Under the pieces are notes generated by a model. That model worked only from the letters and a program-made list of their open reading frames with translations, did no database searches and was not told the origin of the DNA. A program made the translations under genes and the position numbers. Below, in pieces: positions 23,701 to 35,689 of a stretch of DNA of 64,000 bases (its first letter is position 1; every line of letters begins with the position of its first letter). Source of the stretch: Ananas comosus (taxonomy: Eukaryota; Streptophyta; Magnoliopsida; Poales; Bromeliaceae); NCBI RefSeq assembly GCF_001540865.1, contig NC_033621.1, positions 20,107,250 to 20,171,249 of the forward strand, written 5' to 3'.

Positions 23701-24693
23701 TTATTCCAGATGAGAATTTGAGGGTTCATCTGTTGCTAATTCAATTCGTACAGCTCGAAGAAAAAGAGGCGATTTTCGACGTACAACAATTCCAAAAGAT
23801 TCATCCATGTCGAGCTCCTCACCGCCGGCCCCCTTGGGCATAGACCAATCAAAGGCGTGGAGAAGGTTCGCAAGCGCGAGCTCTACAACAGTTGTACCCA
23901 TGGCGATCCCCGGGCACCCTCTCCGACCGGACCCGAACGGTATGAGCGCAAAGTGTTGCCCCTTGAACTCGACCCTGCTGTTCTCGAACCTCTCCGGGAA
24001 AATCCTCCGCGTCACGACCCCATATCCTCGGATCTCGTTGTACAGCCCATACATTGATCATAGCCCTCGTGTTCGGCAGTATATTGTAGCCGTTAATTTG
24101 GCACTCCTTTCGGCTTTCGCGGGGGAGCAGGAAAGCCGTGGGAGGGTGCAATCTCAAGATCTCCTTTACTACTAGCTTGAGGTATGCGAGTTTGCGGAGA
24201 TCAACCTCTTCTACCACTTTTTTCGCCGGCCTGATTATAGATCTTACTTCATTCTGGGCCTTTCTCATTACGCGCGGATTCCTTACTAGTTCGGACATTC
24301 CCCACTCCAGTGTGACGGTGCCGGTGTCGGTCCCAGCAATGAACAAATCCTACAGAAGATGACGAAGCCTTATTTTCAATGCTAGCTTATGCAGCAGGAT
24401 TTAAAGCATAATTAAGCCAATAAAAAATCGAAATTGCGCGATTTTGTGTGTTTTTTCCTTTTCTTTCTCATATTGGATGAATAATTACCAAGTGCATGCG
24501 TTATTATATATTGTAGTAACTTTATATAAAAAGATTTAAACATTATCTCCTGATCATGAATATTCTTATACTTTGATATTTTTGTTTTTAATTTTGAAAA
24601 CATTAAGGGCAAAGGGGTGTTGTTGGCGAAATTCGCTCACCATGAGAATTGCCTTAACATTGTCTTTCGAAAGGCGAAATTTGCCGTGGCGAT

Positions 24694-25274
24694 CAGGGAC
24701 GAAGCTAGCATTCGATTATGAGGGGGGCCAAAATACGTACAAATCAAAATTTTAGCAAACAAACAAGGTTTACCTAGTTAAATTTTTGATGAGAAAATAT
24801 ATTGACTAAATAATTAGTGTAAAATGGCATTACCCCTTTTTTATTTATACTTAACTTTTAATTATTTTATTTATATTATTTCACTCAAATAACTTTGAAA
24901 TTTACTAAATCTAATAATAATTCAGTGAATGATTTAATTTTTTAATTTTTACTAAATATAATTGTGACGATAAATAACTATTAGTTAACAGAGCTATTAA
25001 CTTTAATATAATTTTTAATTTAATTAAATAAAAAATTATCTAAAATAATTAGAAATTATGAACGTACTAAATAAAAAATAAAATAAACTCAAAATTGAGA
25101 GAGTATTATATTAGCGTCAAATTTTTTTAAAAAAAAACAGATTACTTATCATACTTTTAAAATTAAATAAAAATTTTTTTTAAAATTGCTTATATATAAA
25201 GGACTATTATGTAAATTATAAAAATGTTGGGGGGGGCCATGGCCCCCCTCAGCCCCTCAATAGCTCCGCCCCTG
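24694..25274. mobile_element. Non-autonomous hAT element inside P450 exon 1
   Basis: TIRs CAGGGACGAAGCTA (24694 on) and TAGCTCCGCCCCTG (to 25274) are inverted copies. The flanking 8-bp duplication gtggcgat is perfect at 24686-24693 and 25275-25282. An 8-bp TSD with CAGGG termini is the hAT pattern. The 581-bp interior is AT-rich and non-coding. Subterminal GGGGGGGCCATGGCCCCCC near 25229-25247 is a palindrome. Confidence 0.88.
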
Positions 25275-26132
25275 GTGGCGATCATCTTGAATCTTCAGAA
25301 GAGCATCGATTATATAACCGCGATCGGCCTCACGGCCATCCTCCTCGTGCTCGGCCATGCGGGCTTCGACGACTTCGTTGAGGAAAGCATCAACGGCTCG
25401 AAAATTCTCCGCGAACCTGCCGTGCAAGCCAGAAAGCAAGTTGATCCACTCCAAAGACGGGAAGAACTCCCCGAGATTGAAGTGGCCCATCATGTCGGTC
25501 CATTCCGTCACCATGTCGTGGAACCGACTCCGCCCACACTCCCCCTCCGCCGCGAACCGCCTCCCTAGCACTTGCCGGCACGTGATGTTGTTAAGCAAGC
25601 AAAGGAACATCTCACTCAAGTTAACCAAGCTGTGTTCCGACCGCGATCGCGACCGTAGTATTGTCTTTACGAGGATACCGACCTCCCCCTCCCTTATCGG
25701 TCGAAACAATTGCACTCTCGGCGAGCATAAAAGCTCCGTGACGCAAATTTTCTTAGCATACTTCAAATAGGCAGTGTAAGGAGTGAACGCAATGTCGAGC
25801 CCGCCGTAAAAGACCTTCCTTAGAGAGCTAAGAGGAGGTCTGAAACAAAAAGTTTTGTCTTGAGTCTTTAAGACTTCTTCGGCAATCAAAGCGAAGGAGA
25901 CCACGATAGTCGAGACCAGGCCGAGTTTTAGACGCATGAGCGGCCCGTAGATCTCCGAGAGCTCTCGGAGGGATCGGTGGGGCAAAGATCCAAGCTCTCG
26001 GAGGTTTCCGATTATGGGAAGAGGCGGCGGCCCCGGAGGAAACCTTCTCGCCGGTCCTTTACTTCTTATTGCAAGCACAATAAGTTTCTTTGCAAGTACT
26101 ATAAGAAACAATAGAGAGATGAGAAGCACTGA

Positions 26133-26981
26133 GGGGCTGTTTGGTTGTACGCATTTGCAAATGCGTGCAGCTACAATTCCTTTGTTTGGTTTAGTGTAGT
26201 TGAGTTCAACTGCTGCAGTTCCAACTGCACAAGAAGGCCCAAATGCTGCAGTTGGAACTACATCCAAATTGGTCGTAGTTCCAACTGCAGCAGTTGGTGA
26301 GGGATAGGATCACCCACAAATTAATAATAATAAATAAATAAATAAATAGCTAAATAAATAAATAATATATGTATATAGGTAAATAAAAATACTTATAAAT
26401 AAACTCATACTAATAAAATTTTTTAGACAATACAAGCTTTGTGCAAAAAATTAATTTTTTTAAATTTATTTTATTTAAAATATAAATATAGTTTTTTTTT
26501 TCTAAATTTTTATAGAATGTGATAGTGTATGTTAATTTAATAAATTTTAATTAATTATAATTATTAAATTTGAAAAAAAAAATGAGAGAATCGTTTAAAT
26601 TTTTAAAGTTTGATTTACATATTAAAATTAAATAAATTAAAAATTTTAAATGTGTCGATTAATAAGTTGAAGAATTATTGAAAAATATAAAAATATTATA
26701 TATATCTACTTATTTATTTATAAATAGTAAATTTAAATAATTAATAAATTTATACAATTATTTTATGTTTAGTGAAGGTAACCTCACCACTCTATCTGAA
26801 GATGTGACAAAATTCATAAATACAACTATCAGCTTCATATTACCAAACAGAAGAAATGTAACTGCAGCAGTTGCAACTGCGTAAAACCAAACAGACTAGG
26901 TGTAGTTATAACTGTAGCATTTGCAACTGCATGTATTTCCAACTACACTGTTTCTGCAACTACATCCAACCAAACGGCCCC
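26133..26981. mobile_element. PIF/Harbinger-like element inside the P450 membrane anchor
   Basis: TIRs GGGGCTGTTTGGTTG (26133 on) and CAACCAAACGGCCCC (to 26981), with a 3-bp duplication TGA on both sides (26130-26132 and 26982-26984). Short GGG(G/C)CTGTTTGG termini with 3-bp TSDs are typical of Tourist/Harbinger MITEs, although TGA departs from the usual TAA/TTA. Subterminal cagttggaactgcagcagtt-type repeats occur at both ends. No transposase is present in the 849 bp. Confidence 0.78.
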
Positions 26982-27294
26982 TGAGAGACTCGCGAGATCC
27001 ATGTTTTTGTGTTTGTGCAAATTTGATGACGACAAGTAGCTGTATTTATAGCAGACAAAACAAAACAAAACAAAAAACAAAAAACAAAAAAAAAATCAAT
27101 TGCCAATATAGTTGTCAAAACTTTGGAAATATCTAATTTATTTCTTTTTTTCCAATATATCTCTCGCATGTTCTTTCGTTCCGTTAAGTTATCACAGATT
27201 AGACATGAGTTAAATGTCTATCAGAATTTTAAAAAAATGGTTAATTGCATACTGGTTTCCGTAAATATGGTGAATTGCAAATATATACCGAAAA

Positions 27295-30200
27295 AACTTC
27301 AAAAACCCCCCCTGTGGTTTTGTAGTTTCTCACTTGGCCCCCCTGTGGTTTTGTTTTTCTCTTTTCTTATCAATTTCATTATTTTTTTCCCTTAAATCAG
27401 TAATAAAGTTAAAATTAAAGGGTACTAAAGTGAATATTTGATAAATCTAGATGGATATCTGAAGTTTTTTGTATATAATTTAACGAAATATTAACGAAAA
27501 AGCTACCGAAAAGATAAAAACGAAACCACAGAGGGGCAAATTGATACACTTTAAACCACATGGGGGCAAAGTGAGAAACTACGAAACCACAGGGGGGTGG
27601 TTTTGTCACGCCCCGGGGTCCTTTTATTTGTTCAAAAGCACAGCGGAAAATTAGCTATAAATTTTTTTTTTGAAAACCTGACCCCAGAGTGCCAGATCCG
27701 CCACAAACACAGGGAATCCACTGTTCCCACGGACAGAATCTCCCCTGTATTTGCACGGCGTCGCACAAGTACAACAGAGTATAGATACACACACAACCAC
27801 AACCAGATGAACAAGAGAGATAACATTCATCCATTCCATTCACACACACAGATATGATACTTGAGTTATGAAAACATTCCACATCTATCAGTTAAAATGT
27901 TTCCTACCTGGAAACTGATTTTGAAATACTAAATCCATAAAAACCACAGAAAATTTAATTTGAAAACTGTTCCCCACACGGGAACCATTCTTTTTCAAAA
28001 CCAGCTACCACGAGGGGTAGAAAACTGTTTTATTTCGAGAAAACACCAATCTTTTAGTTCATTCCAAAACCCGTTGAAAATCCAGATAATAAAACAGAAC
28101 TGAACCATGTAAACCGACTAAGCTATATATATCATCAGAAGTAATAAAGGGTAATAGCTAAATCGAAATAACCTGGGTCGGAAGCTCTATCGACCGCTAC
28201 ACACGTACCTCACGTCTCGTCCCACTACTCATCGCCCGCGATACCTGAAAAATGGTGGGGGAGGTGAGAACATGTAAACATGTCTCCCCTCCCAGTGGGT
28301 ACCGCAAGCCGAAGAAGGCGAGGAGTACTCACCGGATCAGGAAGAGAGCTATACAACAACACGGAGAACTAGATAGACATAAGTGCTGGTAAGTAAAGAT
28401 GCTGATAAGTAAGGAGCTGACAAGTATAGATGCAGGTAAATAAAACAGTAGCTACAATAAACAGATAAGGATGTACTGAAAATAAACACTACAGCTACTG
28501 TATGCATGCGTCAACTGACGATAAGCTCAAAAGTACCCAATCTCGCTGCCCTATTGGTCCGAAGACCTCAGGCCCATGCCACACTGCTCAACCTGCACCT
28601 GACCCTCGCAATGAAGCCCCTGGGTCAGAAGCACAGTACCTGACCCTCGCAATGAAGCCCCTGGGTCAGAAGCATATACCCTCGCAATAAAGCCCCTGGG
28701 CTCACGGGTTGGCAATCCAACCACTTTTCCGGAAAAGAACACCCTCTTGCGGTGGATCAGACCGCTGGTGTTCGTGAAATGCGTACCTGCAGTGGCGATC
28801 AATGTAGTATGCTCAAAGATCATCCATCGGCAACTAGCCGACAATCCAGCCCCTCAGGGCACACCGACCGTATAGGCCATCAGCAACTAATCGGCTACGT
28901 ATGTCAAGATAGAACTGTAGCAACTCGACCGAATAGGTCGTAGATATCAAATGGGGAACCGCCCAACCAAATCACAGATATAGATAGAACAGATAAGTCA
29001 ACTCTACTCCTAAACATGATATCAACATGGAAATAGCTGAGTAGAGAAATGCAAATATAAATGCAGGTGCAAGGCTCAATATGATATCAACATAGGAGAA
29101 CCGCCCAACCCAAATCACAGATATAGTGAACAGATAAGTCAACTCTACTCCTAAGCATGATATCAACCTGGAACTAACTGAGTAGAGGAATGCAGAACAG
29201 ACCAACTAGGTCAACAGATACGGATGCTCAACAGACCAACTAGGTCAACCGATACGGATGCGGATAGAACTACTCTACTCCTACTCAGGATACTAAGCAT
29301 GTAAACAACGAGTAGAGTATAATCAAACGACGTGGGTGTAATGTAAACAACAGAGGTGCAAAGCTCAATATATATGAATGCATGGATAATAACAAAGGAG
29401 CAAGGGTAAGGAACCATCACCGAACGTGCACCACTGTACCGACGTCGGATCGAAGTACCCACCTGTACAACTGTCGCGCCTGTCTCCTGACTGTAAAAGA
29501 ATGTCAACCGGACCTACAGAGGGTCCACCGGGTTAGTATCTAACCCTCAGCTAAGAAACCCTAAAAGCAAAACCCCACAAATAAACCCACGGAGAATCGG
29601 TTTCCTGAACCGATCGTCGTAATACGCCGGAAGTCCCGAAAACCACACCGGGACGCCGTCGGGACCCACTAAGTGTCCCGAAACTCACCGACTCGTGTCA
29701 CGAGTCATCTGCTGCTCCAAAACACTCCAATTTGGATGTTTTGGCAGCAAACACAAGATAACAACACTACACAACTATCACCGGATAGTTGTACGAATCC
29801 GGGTTCCCGGAAGTGTCTATTTCGACACCGGAACCCACCGTCGCTCACCCATCATCACCGAACCCACAATGTAATGATGGTGACCAGCCAACAAGGCTCA
29901 GCGACTACACAATAGCTCACGAAGCACCGTCGGAATAATTCCGAACCAAAACCGCGTTCCGTCGGCGGATTTTGCCGACAAACGCACCGGAAATACATTT
30001 TCGATCTTCTCAAAGGTCTGGGGCCTTGGATAATCAGTCCAGAGGTCACCCACAGCCTACCCATGCTGCCAACAGCAGCCGCAACAACCAGAATTGCATA
30101 AAAGCCCTCCCGATTCCAAGAAATCACATTATTTCATGTGTTTTTCGGGCTTTTATTGTCCGTCTACGCAAACCAGAGGTCAATTAATCAGACTGTCATA

Positions 30201-32122
30201 CTCGCCGACAGATTTCAGCATGACGGAGGCCGTGCTCACCTTTCGGAGCACTGCCGGCTGCTGCGGTGCGCGTACGAACGGTGCGAAGATCTGTTAAACT
30301 GCGCGCACAGCGCGAAGATCGCGACTAACTAAATAACCAGGGCATCTTTGCCGCTGTCGGAGGTGAGCACGATGTTCAGCACGAACCCTAGATCATCGTG
30401 CTCACTTCCCGGGGTGTCGGGGACTCGTCGGATCACCGGAAAGGTGGCCGGAACGCTAAATTACTGTGCTGGAATGTAAAAACAGCCTTACCAGTGCAGT
30501 GGGAGCTAGGGATGGTCGCCGGCGGCCGGGAAGCGGGCGGTCCGGCCGGAGGAGGGAGCACTCGGTCCGGGAGGTCCGGGGATGGTGATGGCCGGCGGCG
30601 GGCGGCAACCGGTGGCGCGGCGGCAGAGATCCACGCCACCCACTCTCTCTCGGGTTTGCTCTTCCCGGCGGCGCGGCGGCGGCCGGAGGAGGTCGGGACG
30701 GGGACGAACCGGCGGCGGAGGTCGAGGGTAAGGCGGTGCACCCCTCGGTGGGCGGCGGCGAAACGTGGAAGCCGAGCGGGCCCAACCTCGGCCCGCACAG
30801 GTCTGGGCGGCCGCAGGTTGTCCCAGCGGCGGCCGGCGGCGCGCGGGGACGGCGGGGGAACGAGCGCGCCGGGTTGCCGGAGGTTGCCGGGGCCGACAGG
30901 AGGGCGGCGCGGCCGAGGGGAGGCGTCGGCGGCTCGGGGATACCGAGATCACCCAGGCTCGGCCTGGGTGACGCAGGTGGCCGCAGGGAGCCTGGACGGC
31001 GGCCGGCGGCGCGCGGGGACGACGGGGGACGGCGGGGAAGGGCGCCGGAGCTTGGTCTCGGCCTGGGGGAGATGGTGCTCGGGCTTTGACGTTCCCCCGA
31101 GCACAACGATCGAAGACGCGGCTTGTCCGGGCTAGAGGGGAATCGAGAGATGACCGGGGTGCCTTTTTCGGCGGCCGGAGCTGCTCGTCGGCGGCCGGGG
31201 CGTGCGCACTGATTGGGCAGGGAGGAGGTGGGGCGGCTAGGGTTAGTCAGGTGATTATGGCAGCCAAAAGAATAATGGGAAACCCTAGATGCCCGATTTA
31301 TGCCAAGTGTCACTTTGCGAGGAACCCCTCCAAAGTCTATTATTTACAATCCAGCCCCCTGCCAGCAAGTGAATTATGCACACAAGACCCTCCACATTCG
31401 ATATCACGCGAAATGACACATAAAATATAGGGTCTTTCCGCGATTTATCCGTTTAGCCGCTTTGACCCCTCAGCGAACATTTTGTAACTCCCGGAGATCC
31501 GTCCGTCGGATTTTTGATCCGACCGCACCATTGCGTTCAGCATGTCGGATTTTTGTTTCGTCCGATTTGGTCACGGATTCACGACGAAACCCATCCGCTC
31601 TCTAATTAATCCGTATATCGCACATATACCCAAGCATAAACTCTAAAACCTTTAATTCAAATTCAAATTTGAATTCCCTACCACCAGTAGGTATCAGAAA
31701 CAACTCTCACCTAACCCCAGGTCACAAGCACAGAGCACGCGGAGCTTTAAAACGCACGAATAGCAAAGAGCGGGAACCCTCTTTTTGATAAAATCCCTTT
31801 TTCTCGATAACCGTGCATCAGAATCCGATTCTGTCAGCGCCAATGGTTCCAGTATAGTCGAGAGGTTCGAAACGAGCTATTGGACCACTATGTTCGGAGG
31901 TCTGTACGCGCCAGAGGCCAAGTTTGCTTCGTGGCTTCTCCGGAAAACCGGAGTTACTATTCACTTAAGTCGAACTTCCGGGTCTCATAACTTCTCCACT
32001 TTAGCTCGGTTTTGCCTGAAATTTGACGTGTGCTTATGTAATTAAATTACACACATAAACATCGTCAACAGAGAGTCTAATTGCACTGTCAAAATCTCAG
32101 TCCTTACAGGTTTTGAAGTTTT
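27295..32122. mobile_element. Third-layer MITE, split near its right end by a solo LTR
   Basis: The left arm ACTTCAAAAACCCCCCC, then ctgtggttttgtagtttctc, is inverted as gagaaactacgaaaccacag then gggggTGG before the LTR. The last bases (TTTTGAAGT) lie after 32108. It belongs to the family of 18682-19022. Confidence 0.65.
27604..32108 (+). mobile_element. 4.5-kb solo LTR with perfect 5-bp TSD
   Basis: It begins TGTCACGCCCCGG and ends CAGTCCTTACA. The 5-bp duplication ggttt is perfect (27599-27603 and 32109-32113). No gag/pol, PBS or polypurine tract is present. Inside are a 41-bp tandem repeat (gaccctcgcaatgaagcccc at 28601 and 28642), a direct repeat of about 140-bp spacing (28958 and 29098) and a GC-rich segment (30400-31240) with spurious open frames. 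Termini of this kind fit Tekay/Del-type Ty3/gypsy LTRs, by recollection. Confidence 0.82.
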
Positions 32123-33150
32123 CCCATATATACCTACAAAATTCAACTTTCATAAGTTATCCCTACAAAAGTTCTAATGTATTCAGATATATCCCTTTGG
32201 TTACCATCCGTTAGAGAGCTGTTTATTTTTTAACAGTAGGTTCACGAAATGATATTTTTTCCCTCACAAATATATCCCTTCAAAAGCTTCAGCCGGTATA
32301 TGTTTGCAAAAATGCATCACAAATGTCCCTTTTTCCCTTTCTCTTCCTTTTCGGGTTGCTGGAGCGGGCGGCGGCGGTGGTGACTTCGCGGAGCTTGTCG
32401 GAGTTGCGGCCAACGAGGATGAGGCTGAGGCCCGCAGCGACGAGGCGGAGGGCGAAGGTGCGGCCGATTCGAAGAAAGAGGAGGAAAAGAAAAAGGAAGA
32501 AGAAGGAGGAGAAAAGGAGGATAGGAAGAAGAAGACGGAGAAGAAGAAGAAGAAGAAGAAGATGAAGAGGGAGAGGAAGAGGAAGAAGAAGAAGGATAAA
32601 ATTGTCAATTACCGTATTAATTAATCATGATTAAGTATTTCAACCGTGGTTAATTAAATTTCTTTAACGGATCTTAACGGTAAGGACATATCTGAATACA
32701 TTAGGACTTTTGTAGGAATAACTTATAAAAGTTGAACTTTACAGGAATATATCTGCAATTCATCATGTTTGCGGAAATCTATATGCAATTAACCCTTAAA
32801 AAATATCAAAATATCTCTTTTGCCCTTAATTTAAGAGCAAAAAAAAAAAAAGTTGATATTGGTAGAAGTATATATTTGAAAAGAGTAAAAATCAAAATAA
32901 TTTTCTTATCCATAACTTAAGATTAAATAAAAAAAAAAATTGGTGATGGCAAAAAAATATATTTAAAAGGGCAAAATAGTAATTTAATAGAGATAACGAT
33001 TATTACTAATCGTTCACTAACAGAATTTAACTCTAGAAATATATTTGAAATAATTTGGAACGTAAAAAATATATTTTTAATATTATTTTTCTCAGAAAAA
33101 CAAATTAGAAAGTTGAAAATTGTTTAGGAGTATATAAACAATTGCCCTAA

Positions 33151-34113
33151 AAAAAAAGACGGGCGGGGACGGGGAAATGATATGCCGTGCGGGGCGCGAA
33201 CCGAGTGTGCCGGCTAATTGATTCTCGGCGCGGCAGAAAGTTGTCGTGCCTACGGCAGCGTAAGGAGGGGGCAAAATGATTCGTCTTCATAAGGGTGTGA
33301 ACCGACTGCGCGTGCCCGCTAATCAATTTTGGTCGGCGGTTTGAAATCGGCAGCAGAGCGCGCGCACGAGCAGCGCAAGGAGAAGACATATTGGTCCGTC
33401 TTCATGAAGAATAGCTGTACTACGGCAGAAGATGCGCATGCAGGACCTAAGCGTAAAGCGGGCGGCTGGAGCTCGGCTACAGAGTGGAAGTTGGTGACCA
33501 GTTGCCTAACCAATTTTGGATCCATCTTTCAAAGCAAATTAATGTATAAAAGATTTTAGTCAAAAGTTTTTGTGCTTCTCTAACTAATTTACCCTTCTCG
33601 ATTAGGACTTTTTGTTTAGAAAGTTTTTTTAATTCGGCTGTTTGATTTTTTCGTTGAAAAGAAAAAGATATGCCTTACCATAATCTTTTTATTTTTTATT
33701 TGAAGAAAACACGAGGGGGTATAAGCTTATAGTTTTTTTTTTTTACTTAGTGTATACATTTCTTTCGTTATTTTTATAGACGTAGGTAATTGTCGAATTA
33801 CGTAAATTTCAATATCTTCTTTCTGTATTTTTATTTTTTGATTTTTGTGTATACAGTATAACAAATTAATGATCCATCGAGATTACAACTAAATATACTA
33901 TTATATTCTAGCATACATTTGACCATATTTCTAGCTTCTAATTACAATCCAAAATTTTTATACTAAGTGTGATATTATTTGATGCTTATTTTGACATTCA
34001 AAAATAAAATTTTTGAAGAACAAAATCGAAGGCAAGTAACTGACCTGTACAACTCTACCAATGTACAGATCTCCCTATTAATTAATTAATTAAGAAGCAC
34101 TAGAAAAAAAAAA
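33151..34113. repeat. Degenerate GC-rich repeats and AT-rich flank
   Basis: At 33160-33540 three diverged units of roughly 115 bp share gtgccggctaattgattc- or cgctaatcaatttt-like words and cgtcttcat(a/g)a. No gene is recognised. From 33560 the sequence is AT-rich intergenic. Confidence 0.45.
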
Positions 34114-35680
34114 GGCCATTTTGCATAAAAAAATCCATAAGCTTTGAGCTTTTGCAAAACTGGGTCACCTTTTTCAATTTTGCAGATTCGGGCCGGATTT
34201 TTCACCATCGGACGAAAATACCCTTTTTCCTTTTCTTTCTGTCTCTTTTTTTTTTCCTTCGTTATTTTTCTCCTCGCCCCGACCCTACTCGCCCTCCCCT
34301 CCGCCGCCCTCCACTCCTCCGCCTCCACCCTCACACATGCCCGCGCCGCCCTCCTCCGCCGCACCCTCCCTGCCTCCCCTTCCTTCCCCGCCCTTCTCCG
34401 CTGGCTCGCCTCCTCCTTCCTCTTCGTCCTCGCCTGCGAGCGCCTCACCCTGCTCCCCTTCATCGCCATCCTCGCCTCCCTCGCCTCATCATCGCCCCCC
34501 TCCTTCCTCTCACCCTCCTCCAAGCCCTCCTCATCCTCCTCCTCCGGTGGCGGATTCCTCATCTTCGGCCTCCGCAGGCACCTCAAGACCATCGTCGCCA
34601 TCGGCCTCATGCTCGAGATGATCTTCGGATTCCTCGCCGGCGGCATCTTCTTTTCCTACAAGATAGGCGTCGAGGGCAAGGACGCCGTCATCTCCCTCGA
34701 GGACTACTCTCCGGCGAGGGAGATGAGAGTGTCCAAAAAATATAATTTTTTAAGGTGTAAAAAATAGTGTAATGGTGTAAAAAAGAAAGAAGGAAGAGGA
34801 GGAAAAGAAAAATTGTACAATTTTAGACAAAATAGTATAAAATTAGGCAAAATTGTGCAAAATTGTGCAATTCTCGCCAAAATTGGCCCAATTTTGCCCA
34901 ATTTTGCACCATTAAGGTGAAATTTACTATTTTTCTTCTTCTTCCTCCTCCAATTTACACTATTTTTTTCTTCCTCTTCTTCCTTCTTCTTTCTCCTCCG
35001 TCTCCTCCCTGCTCTATGAATAAGGTAGGATGCCGGCCCCTGGCGGCAGCGAAGCGTGGCGCGGCGGAGTGGAGAAGGTGGGATGCGGCAGTGGCAGCGG
35101 CACGGGTGGCGGCCGCAGCATCGTGTGGGATGCGTGCTCCTAGCGGCGGCGGCAGCGAAGCGCGGCGGAGCGGAGACGGTGGGATGTGGCAGCGGCAATG
35201 GCGCGGGTGGCGGCAGCGGCGCGGGTGGCAGGATCAGAGAGAGATCCGGGCGCGGTGGGGTCGGACAAAGAGGAAGAGGAAGGTGGGGAGGCAGGGCTGG
35301 TAGTAGAGGTAGGCGAACACGAGCGTGGCGGCGCGGCAGCCGGTGGCGGCGACGGCGAGCACGAGCGCGGCAGCGGGGGTTCAGCGGAGGGCACGCCAAA
35401 GCAAAAAAAATAATGAACGAAAAAAAAGAAGAGAGTGCAAAAAAAAAGAGAGAGAAAGAAAAGAAATAAGAGTATTTTCATCCGATGGCGAAAAATCCGA
35501 CCCGAATCTACAAAATTGAAAAATGTGTCCCAGTTTNGAGAGAAAAAAAGAGAGAGAAAGAAAAGGAATAAGGGTATTTTCGTCCGATGGCGAAAAATCT
35601 GGCCCGAATCTGCAAAATTAAAAAATGTGGCCCAGTTTTGCAACAGCTCAAAACTTGTGGATTTTTTATGCAAATTGGTA
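34114..35680. mobile_element. Pack-MULE-like element with captured gene fragment
   Basis: Long inverted repeats of about 140 bp at the two ends run from GGCCATTTTGCATAAAAAAA (left) and TACCAATTTGCATAAAAAA (right, reverse complement) through gcaaaactggg and gattcgggcc to catcggacgaaaatacc. A 9-base A-run borders each side and may be the TSD. The interior (34260-34730) is GC-rich and reads as a hydrophobic segment followed by KTIVAIGLMLEMIFGFLAGG on the plus strand. This suggests captured exon sequence for a membrane protein that I do not recognise. A single N lies at 35537. Confidence 0.7.
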
Positions 35681-35689
35681 AAAAAAAAA

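Larger units (their letters stand above)
23701..27002 (-). pseudogene. CYP71-type cytochrome P450 pseudogene, two transposon insertions and a frameshift
   Basis: Plant CYP71-clan enzymes are ER-anchored haem monooxygenases. ATG at 27002 opens MDLASLS. A Harbinger-like element (26133-26981) interrupts the membrane anchor, which resumes VLLISLLFLIV. The proline hinge (PPGPPPLPIIGN) follows. A hAT element (24694-25274) splits exon 1 again after KIQDD. With both elements and one TSD copy each discounted, exon 1 is 921 bp, exactly 307 codons, ending at donor 24641. Exon 2 (24349-23701) keeps AGTDTG (I-helix), EILR (K-helix), PERF and the haem loop FGSGRRGCPG. About two bases are missing near 23997-24004, so the C-terminal third is out of frame. 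The gene would have encoded about 523 aa. The family is clear; the subfamily and substrate are not. Confidence 0.9.
27238..32790. mobile_element. Second-layer MITE carrying a captured GC-rich fragment
   Basis: The left end GGTTAATTGCATACTGG, then GTAAATATGGTGAATTGC, is inverted at the right end (GCAATTCATCATGTTTGC and ATATGCAATTAACCC). Flanking ttaaaaaa on both sides may be an 8-bp TSD, though it is low complexity. It resumes at about 32114 after the inner layers. It contains a GC-rich stretch (32350-32470) followed by GAA-rich sequence that looks like captured exon, but I cannot name a source gene. Confidence 0.6.
27096..33150. mobile_element. Outer MITE of a four-layer nest (interrupted copy)
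   Basis: The left end (aattgccaatatagttgtcaa, then actttggaaatatc) and right end (ttaggagtatataaacaatt then gccct) match the two ends of the intact 504-bp copy at 36152-36655. Its sequence stops at about 27237 in an A-run and resumes at about 32796, as alignment by eye to the intact copy shows. It lies about 95 bp from the P450 ATG. Confidence 0.7.

Noticed and set aside
26133..26267. Extra N-terminal residues (MDVVPTAAFG...) for the P450
   Set aside because: They are translated from the Harbinger-like element; the true start is at 27002 beyond it.
30398..31313. Long open frames on both strands (up to 285 codons)
   Set aside because: They lie in a GC-rich part of the solo LTR where stop codons are rare; opposite frames are equally open and rich in R, G, P and A.
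34144..34767. A 207-codon plus-strand frame as a host gene
   Set aside because: It runs through a MULE terminal inverted repeat, so at most the interior is a captured fragment.
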